Under the pieces are notes generated by a model that saw nothing but the letters and a program-made list of their open reading frames with translations, had not been told where the DNA came from and did no database searches. 44,218 nt of DNA, taken from NCBI GenBank assembly GCA_023416515.1, contig JAEZHP010000145.1, forward strand, positions 1 through 44,218, in the 5' to 3' direction. Made by a program: the position numbers and the translations under genes. Shown here in pieces: positions 23,502 to 30,243 of the stretch; the first letter of the stretch is position 1, and each line of letters starts with the position of its first letter. The DNA is from Pseudomonadota bacterium (lineage in GTDB: Bacteria > Pseudomonadota > Alphaproteobacteria > Sphingomonadales > Sphingomonadaceae).

Positions 23502-23753
23502 ATGAACAGCAATGTCGCGATCATGGTGGTGCTGATCGTCCTGATCACATCGATCGCCGGGGTCATGCGCGCGAAATATGGCGGCCGCCGCGACCGTCAC
23601 GGCAACCCGATAGCCGCCCAGGACAGTGGGGAGACCCAGCGCCTGCGCGAGGAGATGAAGGTTCTGAAGGAACGGCTTGCTGTGCTCGAGCGAATCGCGA
23701 CCGACCGCAACCACAGTCTCGAGCAGGAATTCGAGCGGCTTCGCGACCGCTGA
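23502..23753 (+). CDS. PspB-like small membrane protein, copy 3
   Basis: An 83-residue protein: membrane helix at residues 4-21 (NVAIMVVLIVLITSIAGV), a short polar loop with GGRRDRHGNP, and a coiled-coil tail KERLAVLERIATDRNHSLEQ ending EFERLRDR. The tail aligns with copies 1 and 2 residue for residue at the R-L-x-x-L-E-R-I-x-T-D core. GGGAG ribosome site; 30 bp after copy 2. Confidence 0.8.
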   Translation: MNSNVAIMVVLIVLITSIAGVMRAKYGGRRDRHGNPIAAQDSGETQRLREEMKVLKERLAVLERIATDRNHSLEQEFERLRDR

Positions 23754-23764
23754 GGAGAATGCAG

Positions 23765-23998
23765 ATGGACGGCATGCTTACGACGATGATCGTCACGGTT
23801 GCGGGCCTGGCAGGATTCCTTCTTCTCGTCGGCGCGCTGCTCCGCGGCTGGACCGATTGGCTCACCCTCAAGCGGGCCGAACTGGAAGCGCAGGACCAGG
23901 ATCCCGTATCGCCGACCCCGGCGGCGCGGATCGAGCTCGCGGATCTCAAGGCGCGGGTGCGCCGGCTGGAGGCGATCGCCAACGGCGTCGAAGGTTGA
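23765..23998 (+). CDS. Small membrane protein at the end of the psp operon (divergent fourth member)
   Basis: A 77-residue protein: membrane helix at residues 4-25 (LTTMIVTVAGLAGFLLLVGALL), a short linker with prolines and a coiled-coil end DLKARVRRLEAIANGVEG. It keeps the R-x-x-L-E-x-I core but lacks the TD and the distal half, so it is the weakest relative. The second of two close ATGs was chosen because GAGGAG (23752-23757) sits 7 bases before it. Last gene of the operon, followed by a REP-type repeat. Confidence 0.72.
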   Translation: MDGMLTTMIVTVAGLAGFLLLVGALLRGWTDWLTLKRAELEAQDQDPVSPTPAARIELADLKARVRRLEAIANGVEG

Positions 23999-24008
23999 AC
24001 AAGAGATC

Positions 24009-24089
24009 GTCATGCTGAACTTGTTTCAGCATCCATCTGCGAGCCGCGGCGCGCTTCGAGAATGGGCCCTGAAACAAGTTCAGGGTGAC
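24009..24089. repeat. REP-type inverted repeat after the psp operon
   Basis: Two inverted 26-base arms, 24009-24034 and 24064-24089, share GTCAyssTGAACTTGTTTCAG, itself partly palindromic. They flank a 29-base GC-rich spacer. The unit lies between the psp operon and sufE and could end psp transcription. The arm sequence is one I associate with abundant repeats in sphingomonads. Only this copy is in the window. Confidence 0.75.
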
Positions 24090-24133
24090 AGGCTGGTGGT
24101 GACGCGAAGCCCGAGAAAAGCTAACGCCCGCCC

Positions 24134-24541
24134 ATGCCCTCACTCGACGACGTTTATGACGATTACGAGCTTCTCGACGCGGACGACCGCTACCGTCTGC
24201 TGATCGACCTCGGCCGTGCGCTGGAGCCGATGCCGGACGCTCTCAAGACCGACGCCACATTGGTTCGCGGCTGCTCGGCCGCAGTCTGGGTCTATCCGGT
24301 TCCCCAGGCCGACGGGCGGCTCCATTTCCTCGCCGACAGCAATGCCGCGATCACCAAGGGCATCGTCGCTCTGGTGCTGCTGGCGGTTCAGGACCGTGCC
24401 CCCGGCGAGATCGCCGCGCTCGACATCGAAGGCGAGCTTGCCAGGTTCGACCTCAAGAATCAGCTCAGCTCGAACCGGACTCAGGGCATTCCCAACATGA
24501 TCGCGCTTGTGCGCGAGACGGCCTCGCGGCTCGCGGCGTGA
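24134..24541 (+). CDS. sufE: SufE family cysteine desulfurase activator
   Basis: A 135-residue SufE protein that accepts persulphide sulphur from the SufS desulfurase for Fe-S cluster assembly. The acceptor Cys-47 lies in TLVRGCSAAVWV; the family's ITKGIVALVLL and NQLSSNRTQGI blocks are present. No suf genes are adjacent, so it works with a system encoded elsewhere. Its stop overlaps the next gene's GTG start as GTGA. Confidence 0.93.
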   Translation: MPSLDDVYDDYELLDADDRYRLLIDLGRALEPMPDALKTDATLVRGCSAAVWVYPVPQADGRLHFLADSNAAITKGIVALVLLAVQDRAPGEIAALDIEGELARFDLKNQLSSNRTQGIPNMIALVRETASRLAA

Positions 24542-24978
24542 GCAGGGCGGAGGCGCTTGGCGAGGGCTTCGACCCCAAGCGGTTCATGTCTTACGTACGC
24601 CGAATCGGCCACGGCGGCGCTCTCGGGATCGCCTATGTCGATCACGGCCCCGACTGGGCCGAGCTCAGTCTCCCGTATGACGAAAAGCTGATCGGCATGC
24701 CCGACAGCGGAATCATCGCGTCAGGTCCGATCATCAGCCTGATGGACATGGCGACCAGCGTCGCGATCTGGTGCCGGCTCGACCGCTTCCGCCACCAGGC
24801 GACCCTCGACCTGCGGGTCGACTATCTCCGCCCGGCGACCCCGGGCCGCACGGTGATCGGCCGCGGCGAATGCTATGCCGTAACCCGAAACGTCGCCTTC
24901 GTTCGCGGCACCGCCCATGACGGCGACCCCGCCGATCCGGTCGCGCACGTCACCGGCACCTTCATGTTCACCGACTGA
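24538..24978 (+). CDS. PaaI-type hotdog-fold thioesterase
   Basis: A 146-residue hotdog-fold protein of the PaaI group, which hydrolyses acyl- or aryl-CoA thioesters. It shows SGPIISLMDMATSVAIW (active-site helix with Asp) and the TLDLRVDYLRPATPGRTVIGRGE strand pair. It starts with GTG overlapping the sufE stop by 4 bp. Substrate unknown. Confidence 0.85.
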   Translation: MSRAEALGEGFDPKRFMSYVRRIGHGGALGIAYVDHGPDWAELSLPYDEKLIGMPDSGIIASGPIISLMDMATSVAIWCRLDRFRHQATLDLRVDYLRPATPGRTVIGRGECYAVTRNVAFVRGTAHDGDPADPVAHVTGTFMFTD

Positions 24979-24981
24979 GGC

Positions 24982-25521
24982 TCAAAGCCCGCTCTTCCGC
25001 TCCTCGGCGCGCTTCAGCACCTCGTAAGCGGCCTGGATGGCATGGAAGCGCTTGGACGCTTCGGCGTCGTTTGGGTTGGTGTCGGGATGGTTGGCCTTGG
25101 CGAGGCGGCGATAGGCGATTCGCACGGCCTCGAAATCAGAGTCCGAGTCGAGCTCGAGGACGTCGAGCGCGCGCATCTCGTCGCGGCTTCGGCTTCCGTC
25201 CCCTGGACCGCCCCAGCCATAATGACCCGCGCTGGCGAACGCGTCCGCGCCCGTCCGCTCTTCCGCTTCGCGCTCGGCAGCGGCTTCCGCAGTGAGGCCC
25301 TCGAAATAATTCCAGTTGCGGTTGTACTCGGCCGCGTGCGCCTCGCAGAAATACCAGCGATCGCGGCTGTTGGGCGACTTCGGCGCTGGCCGGTCGCCGG
25401 GCTCCGAGCAGCCGTGACGGTCACACAGGCGAACCGATTCCGCCTCGCGCGCGCCGCCATAGCTCCGCCAGCGCGGAAATCCCCAGTCGTTCGATCGTCC
25501 CGGTTTCGCCATGGCCCCCAT
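24982..25521 (-). CDS. J-domain protein
   Basis: A 179-residue protein with a C-terminal J-domain (about residues 115-175): ALDVLELDSDSDFEAVRIAY, the HPD motif in KANHPDTNPND, then RFHAIQAAYEVL. Such domains stimulate the ATPase of DnaK-type chaperones. The N-terminal half has CDRHGCSEPG and a WYFCEAHAAEYNRNWNYF block with four Cys/His positions that may bind zinc, plus no glycine-rich or DnaJ zinc-finger region, so it is not DnaJ itself. Two ATGs three codons apart could start it (25521 or 25512). Confidence 0.88.
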   Translation of the reverse strand: MGAMAKPGRSNDWGFPRWRSYGGAREAESVRLCDRHGCSEPGDRPAPKSPNSRDRWYFCEAHAAEYNRNWNYFEGLTAEAAAEREAEERTGADAFASAGHYGWGGPGDGSRSRDEMRALDVLELDSDSDFEAVRIAYRRLAKANHPDTNPNDAEASKRFHAIQAAYEVLKRAEERKSGL

Positions 25522-25539
25522 CTAGGGACTGAAATGCGA

Positions 25540-25569
25540 ACGGGCCATGGCCAGAAGGCCACGGCCCGT
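25540..25569 (-). terminator. Strong hairpin downstream of the Yip1-like gene
   Basis: ACGGGCCATGGCC (25540-25552) and GGCCACGGCCCGT (25557-25569) form a 13-bp stem with one mismatch around an AGAA loop, 43 bp past the Yip1-like gene's stop. No U-tract follows on either strand, so it may be rho-assisted or a stabilising end structure. Confidence 0.5.
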
Positions 25570-25612
25570 CATTAATCCTGGCTGGCGGCGCGCGGCCCCG
25601 CCGCGCCCGAGC

Positions 25613-26212
25613 TTATGGGTACATCATCGCGCCGCCGGTCGCGATCGCGCCGCCGACGAGTGACAGCGCAACCGCGCCGATGATGATCCCGCTGACGATC
25701 GCCCCGAGCAGAAACCAGATGATGATCACGACGGCCGTGTAGCCGACAGCTTTTTGCTGCGGGATGCCGAGTACGGTCATGCTGCCGAGATACATGAGAT
25801 AGGCGGCATAGCCGTAGGCCGCGAGCACGAGCAGGAACCCGATGATCGGAATGAAGCCGAGCACGCCGGCAATCCACACCGGAGTGCTCGAATAAACGAC
25901 CAGCTTGAGCGCGGCATTGCCGGTGTTCCGCCCGTCAAAGCTCGGCGCCAACGCTCCCGCAATGATCCCCATGAGAAACAGAATGCCGAGCCCGATGACC
26001 AGGCCGAGGATACCGGTCACCAAGGTGAATGTGAAACCGAACACGCCGGCGAACAAAAGCCCGCCCAACACCGTGCCGATCAGCGGAAGCAGTGCCAGCG
26101 GAAGCGCGTAACCGATGAACAGCCGACCGGTATCGCCGGGCTCGGCGGCGATCTGAGCCCATTCCGGGCGCGGCTGCGTATTGATGTTGATGGCGCGCTG
26201 AACAAGATTCAT
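25613..26212 (-). CDS. Yip1 family membrane protein
   Basis: A 199-residue membrane protein with five hydrophobic segments between about residues 30 and 190, rich in Gly, Ile and Leu. The polar N-terminus MNLVQRAININTQPRPEW is characteristic of bacterial Yip1-domain proteins in this group. Function unknown in bacteria. I chose the ATG 3' of the RNase P RNA; the longer open frame would run into that RNA gene. A GGAGGGGG ribosome site precedes it (minus strand). Confidence 0.82.
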   Translation of the reverse strand: MNLVQRAININTQPRPEWAQIAAEPGDTGRLFIGYALPLALLPLIGTVLGGLLFAGVFGFTFTLVTGILGLVIGLGILFLMGIIAGALAPSFDGRNTGNAALKLVVYSSTPVWIAGVLGFIPIIGFLLVLAAYGYAAYLMYLGSMTVLGIPQQKAVGYTAVVIIIWFLLGAIVSGIIIGAVALSLVGGAIATGGAMMYP

Positions 26213-26275
26213 GAGAACCCCCTCCCTGAATTGATCTGGAGCAACTCTAGGCGATTTATACGGGAGCGCAACAAT

Positions 26276-26646
26276 GCCAGAGGGTCTGTAAGCCGGGTTC
26301 TGTCCACCACCCTTGCCGAAGCGCGGGCGGATAGGCGACCATTCCTCTCGCCCTGCCCTTGCGGACAGGGTCCAGCAACCAACCCGGGTGACGAGCCGGA
26401 ACAGGCCCATGTGCCACCCCTATTCGGTCTTGCTCCCGGTGGGGTTTACCGTGCCGGTCCCGTTGCCGGTCCCGCGGTGGGCTCTTACCCCACCCTTTCG
26501 CCCTTGCCGGCCCGAAGGCCGGTGGTCTGCTTTCTGTGGCACTTTCCCTGGGGTCGCCCCCGCCGGTAATTAGCCGGCACCGTCGTTCCGTGGAGCCCGG
26601 ACTTTCCTCGGACGCTTGCGCGTTCGCGGCCGCCCGACCCTCTGGC
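26276..26646 (-). ncRNA. rnpB: RNase P RNA (type A)
   Basis: The minus strand carries the catalytic RNA that matures tRNA 5' ends. Helix P1 forms from the ends (26276-26286 with 26636-26646, GCCAGAGGGTC and its complement). Near the 5' end is the universal GAGGAAAGTCCGGGCTCC, and near the 3' end the GACAGAACCCGGCTTA block, complementary to the tRNA CCA contact region. Length about 371 nt is normal. It lies between ampD and the Yip1-like gene. Confidence 0.97.
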
Positions 26647-26681
26647 ACGGCCAAGATAAACGCTCAGCGGCGCAAAGCCAA

Positions 26682-27374
26682 TCACTCGTCGCCTTGCGGG
26701 CGCGGCAACAGCAAGGCGAGCAGCATCATCCGGCATTCGGCGTCGATCTCGCCGTCGAGGAGTTCCGGCCGGAAGCGGCGCTGGAAGGCGATGATGGCCG
26801 CCATCTTGTCGCTGACATCATAGCCGAAGCGTTCCAGCGCGAGCAGGAAGCCCGCTTCCGTCCAACAGGGATCCATCAAATTCTTGGTCGGGCGCGGCAG
26901 CGCGAGGCGAAGGCGGGCAAGCTGTGCCCAGGGAAACAACTCCCCCGGGTCGCGCTTTCGGGCCGGCGCGACGTCGGAATGGCCCACGACATTGCCGCGC
27001 GTGATCTTGTGGCGTTGCTTGACGTCGGCGACCAAGCGCACGACGGCGTCGACCTGAGCCTCGGGAAAGGGCTCATAGCCGTTGCTATGGCCGGGATTGT
27101 CGATCTCGATTCCGATGCTGTCGTCATTGACGTTGGTGAACCCGCGCCAATAGCTTCGCCCGGCATGCCAGGCGCGCCGCTCCTCCGGGACCATTCGGAC
27201 GACTTCGCCCGTCTTGGTCACGAGATAATGGCACGACACTCCGGCGGCCGGATCGCACAGCCGCTGGATCGCCTCCTCGGCGCTCAGCATATCGGTGTAA
27301 TGCAGCACGATCATCGAGATCGGCCGCGAGCGCTCATCGTGGTTCGGGGAAGGCCGCTCGATATACTCTGACAT
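26682..27374 (-). CDS. ampD: N-acetylmuramoyl-L-alanine amidase (AmpD-like)
   Basis: A 230-residue amidase_2 (zinc) enzyme that cleaves the stem peptide from MurNAc or anhydro-MurNAc. Likely zinc ligands are His-25 (IVLHYTDM), His-131 (VVGHSDVAP) and Asp-141 (KRDPG). The C-terminal 70 residues look like a peptidoglycan-binding domain (GYDVSDKMAAIIAFQRRFRP). No signal peptide is visible, consistent with a cytoplasmic muropeptide-recycling role, although an AmiD-like enzyme is possible. It is at the end of the chemotaxis operon on the same strand, 43 bp after cheR. Confidence 0.85.
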   Translation of the reverse strand: MSEYIERPSPNHDERSRPISMIVLHYTDMLSAEEAIQRLCDPAAGVSCHYLVTKTGEVVRMVPEERRAWHAGRSYWRGFTNVNDDSIGIEIDNPGHSNGYEPFPEAQVDAVVRLVADVKQRHKITRGNVVGHSDVAPARKRDPGELFPWAQLARLRLALPRPTKNLMDPCWTEAGFLLALERFGYDVSDKMAAIIAFQRRFRPELLDGEIDAECRMMLLALLLPRPQGDE

Positions 27375-27417
27375 GGGCCGCGATTCCGCGCCAAAAGGCG
27401 CGTGAGGTCAACTTAAA

Positions 27418-28260
27418 TCAGGCGACTCGACGCGACGCGGCGGCCACCGGCGCCGGCACATACAGGCCCCTGTTTTCGGGATCGGACACGAACCGGTCGG
27501 TCTGGCCGATCACCGTCTCGGCGGCGCCGAGCATCAGCGCACCGTGCGGAGCGACCGCGTCCGCCATTCGCGAGAAGGCGAGCCGGCGCATGTCCGGCGC
27601 GAAATAGAGAAGCACGTTTCGGCACAGGATCATGTCGAACTGCTTGGGTTCCGGCGGCCGCTCGACGATGTTGCGCACCTCGAAGCGGACCATGTCGCGA
27701 AGCTTCTGCGAGATCTGCCAGCCGCCCTCGCCTTCCTCGCCGAACCAGCGGACCATCTGAAGGATCGGCAGGCCGCGCTGGACCTCGAACTGGCTGTACT
27801 TGCCGGCGCGCGCGCGTTCGATCGCCGAGCGGGAGATGTCGGTCCCGACGATGTCGACCTTCCACCCGCGCCAGCGCACCTCCTGCTCCGCGAACGTCAT
27901 CGCGATCGAATAGGCTTCCTGGCCGGTCGAGCAGCCGACGCTCCAGATCGAGATCCTCTTCTCCGACGCGCGCGCCGCCTCGATCCGCTTCAGCGGACCA
28001 CCCATCAGAAGGTCGAAAGGCAGCCTGTCACGGAAGAAGAAGGTCTCGTTATTAAGCAAGGCCTCGATCACCTGTTCGGTGAGCGCTGGCGATGATCCCG
28101 TCACCAGCTTGGTAACGAGATGATCGAGATTGTCGAAGCGATGCTGTCGCATGATCGGCGCCAGCGCGGTGTCGATCCGCCAGTTGCGGTTGACCGCCAG
28201 TTGCTGCCCGGTCCGCGTCTCGAGCAGACTGGCAAGGATTCGACGCGACGAACTGCTCAC
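27418..28260 (-). CDS. cheR: Chemotaxis protein methyltransferase CheR
   Basis: A 280-residue SAM-dependent enzyme that methylates glutamates of chemoreceptors. The N-terminal helical domain includes LLNNETFFFRDRLPFDLL. The methyltransferase domain has ISIWSVGCSTGQEAYSIAM (SAM-binding), VGTDISRSAIERARAGKY and FDMILCRNVLLYF. The start is a GTG overlapping the cheB stop as GTGA. Last che gene of the operon. No chemoreceptor gene is in the window, so its targets are elsewhere. Confidence 0.94.
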   Translation of the reverse strand: MSSSSRRILASLLETRTGQQLAVNRNWRIDTALAPIMRQHRFDNLDHLVTKLVTGSSPALTEQVIEALLNNETFFFRDRLPFDLLMGGPLKRIEAARASEKRISIWSVGCSTGQEAYSIAMTFAEQEVRWRGWKVDIVGTDISRSAIERARAGKYSQFEVQRGLPILQMVRWFGEEGEGGWQISQKLRDMVRFEVRNIVERPPEPKQFDMILCRNVLLYFAPDMRRLAFSRMADAVAPHGALMLGAAETVIGQTDRFVSDPENRGLYVPAPVAAASRRVA

Positions 28261-29366
28261 TTCCACGCACCGTCTCCAAGGCGTTTTGCAACTCGGCGAG
28301 CGAGGTCGCGCGGCGGCAGCACGGCGCTGGCAAGGCCAGCCTCCGCCACCGCTCGCGGCATCCCCCAGATCGCCGAGCTGAACTGGTCTTGCGCCAGGAT
28401 GACGCCGCCGGCCGCTGCCAGCGCCTGGCTTCCCGTGAGGCCGTCGCGGCCCATTCCGCTCAGCACCACCGCAAGGCCGCCGCGGCCGTAAACCTCGGCA
28501 ACCGAGGCGAGCATCGGATCCACCGACGGCAGGCAGCCCGAAGGCGCTCGCCGCGTATCGAGCTTGACCCGGACGTCGCCGCCCCGCCGGGTCACGCAAA
28601 GGTGAGCGGTCCCCGGAGCGACGTGAAGGCGATCCGGGATGAGCGCGTCGCCGTCCTGGACCACTCGCGCCTCGCGCCCCGACGCCGCCGCGATCTGCCT
28701 TGCGAAATGGGGCATGAACAGTGTGGGCAGGTGCTGCGTGATCAGGATCGGGATGCCGGTCGGCTTGGTAAAGCTCGCGAAGAATTCGTTGAGCGCGTGC
28801 AGGCCGCCGGTGGAGGCACCAATGGCGAGGCAGGTCGGGATGCAATTCGTCGTCTCGCGCAGCTGTATGACGCTTGCCGCGGCGGGGACCGCCTCCTCCT
28901 CCCGGTCGGCGACGCTGGCCCGGCCGATCCGGCGAACCCGGTCAGCGAGCACTTCGGAGAAGCGGCCTCCGAACATCCCCGCGATCGGCTTGGGAAGCGT
29001 GTCGGCGGCTCCGGCGGCAAGTGCTTTCACCGTGCTCTGGGCGCCATCGCCGGCACCCGTGGATACGACGAGGACCCGGGCGCCCTTCCCGGCCGCGATG
29101 ATGTCCGGCAACGCCGCGATTCCGTTGCCGGTCGGCATTTCGAGGTCGAGAAGAACGATGTCGACGGGGACGCTCTTGAGAGCGTCAATCGCTTCGCCTG
29201 CGCTGCTTGCGGTTGCGACGACCTTCAAGTCGGAATGCGACTGGACCATGCGTGTAAGCACGGCCCGCGCCACCGACGAGTCGTCGACGATCAGCAGCCG
29301 GATCGGATCGGCATCGGCGCCGCTCCCCCGTGACTGCCGCGCCTGCAATGCAGGCTGCGTGGTCAC
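28257..29366 (-). CDS. cheB: Chemotaxis response regulator methylesterase CheB
   Basis: A 369-residue two-domain protein. The receiver (about residues 22-140) has the acidic pair in IVDDSS and phospho-acceptor Asp-74 (VLLDLEMP). The linker is about 35 residues. The methylesterase domain has Ser-185 (GASTGG), His-212 (TQHLP) and Asp-308 (GMGRDGL). It removes receptor methyl groups or deamidates glutamines once phosphorylated by CheA. The GTG start overlaps the cheY stop as GTGA, and the stop overlaps cheR the same way. Confidence 0.96.
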   Translation of the reverse strand: MTTQPALQARQSRGSGADADPIRLLIVDDSSVARAVLTRMVQSHSDLKVVATASSAGEAIDALKSVPVDIVLLDLEMPTGNGIAALPDIIAAGKGARVLVVSTGAGDGAQSTVKALAAGAADTLPKPIAGMFGGRFSEVLADRVRRIGRASVADREEEAVPAAASVIQLRETTNCIPTCLAIGASTGGLHALNEFFASFTKPTGIPILITQHLPTLFMPHFARQIAAASGREARVVQDGDALIPDRLHVAPGTAHLCVTRRGGDVRVKLDTRRAPSGCLPSVDPMLASVAEVYGRGGLAVVLSGMGRDGLTGSQALAAAGGVILAQDQFSSAIWGMPRAVAEAGLASAVLPPRDLARRVAKRLGDGAWK

Positions 29367-29728
29367 GCGACTCCGACGATCTGCAGCTTGGAGTGGAGGG
29401 TCTCGCGGTCGAACGGCTTCATGACATATTCGTCGGCGCCGGCTTCGATCGCCGCACGGATGTGGGCAAGGTCGTTCTCGGTCGTGCAGAAGACGACCTT
29501 AGGCTCGGTTCCGCTCTCGCTACGCCGAAGCTCGCGAAGGAACTCCATGCCGCTCATCACCGGCATGTTCCAATCCAGCAGGATGACATCCGGCATCGAG
29601 CTCTCGCAATGGGTGAGCGCGGCCCGTCCGTCCTCTGCCTCCTCCACGGAAAATTCCAGGGTTTCAAGGATATGCCGCGCAACCTTGCGGATCACCTTGC
29701 TGTCGTCGACGACCAGGCATGTCTTCAT
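29363..29728 (-). CDS. cheY: Chemotaxis response regulator CheY
   Basis: A 121-residue single-domain receiver that carries the CheA signal to the flagellar switch. Phospho-acceptor Asp-52 is in VILLDWNMP, the acidic pocket in VVDDSK, Thr-82/83 in FCTTEND and Lys-104 in YVMKPFD. It is separated from cheW by 77 bp that hold a perfect hairpin, and is coupled to cheB by a 4-bp overlap. Confidence 0.94.
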   Translation of the reverse strand: MKTCLVVDDSKVIRKVARHILETLEFSVEEAEDGRAALTHCESSMPDVILLDWNMPVMSGMEFLRELRRSESGTEPKVVFCTTENDLAHIRAAIEAGADEYVMKPFDRETLHSKLQIVGVA

Positions 29729-29759
29729 TGGGGAGGCTCACTCTCGTTGTCTGCACTTG

Positions 29760-29784
29760 GTGCTTACCCCCAAGAAGTAAGCAC
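29760..29784. other. Perfect hairpin between cheW and cheY
   Basis: GTGCTTAC (29760-29767) and GTAAGCAC (29777-29784) form an 8-bp perfect stem with a 9-base loop, in the only sizeable gap of the che operon. On the minus strand no U-tract follows. It may adjust relative mRNA levels upstream and downstream or be an operator. Confidence 0.45.
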
Positions 29785-29805
29785 AACTTTAAACCCCGGC
29801 CGAAG

Positions 29806-30243
29806 CTAAGCAGCTTCTTCGAGCGGGAGGCCGGCGATGAGGGCATGCGGATCGACCAGCAGGAGCAGGTCCTCGCCAGCCTCGACCATTCCGGAAGAGA
29901 CACGGCTCCAGCCCTCGCCCGGGCACGCCTTGAACGGGACCGGCGGCCCCTTGGCTTCGACGACGTCCTCCACCTGCTCCAGAAGCAGCGCGTAGGTGTG
30001 GCCGCCCGAAGGCACCACGATCGCCTCGGTGCTGCCGACTTCGGCCTCGTCCTCGAGACCGAGCGCGACCCAGCTGTCGATCACCGTCAGAACGCGGCTC
30101 CGCAGGGCGGAGAGGCCGGCAATATGGTGTGCGGCGCCCGGAACCTTGGTGAGCCCTTCGAGCTCGACCACAGCCTCGACGTCGGCGGCGGGAAGCGCGA
30201 CCCGGCGGCCGGCGAGCCGGACGATCAGCAATAGCTCAACCAT
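29806..30243 (-). CDS. cheW: Chemotaxis coupling protein CheW
   Basis: A 145-residue CheW-fold protein that links receptors with CheA. LLIVRLAGRRVALPAADVEAV opens the first strand set; VPGAAHHIAGLSALRSRVLTVID is the family core, and the end has AGEDLLLLVDPHALI. Slightly shorter and more divergent than E. coli CheW. The ATG lies inside the cheA end (8-bp overlap), so translation is coupled to cheA. Confidence 0.92.
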   Translation of the reverse strand: MVELLLIVRLAGRRVALPAADVEAVVELEGLTKVPGAAHHIAGLSALRSRVLTVIDSWVALGLEDEAEVGSTEAIVVPSGGHTYALLLEQVEDVVEAKGPPVPFKACPGEGWSRVSSGMVEAGEDLLLLVDPHALIAGLPLEEAA

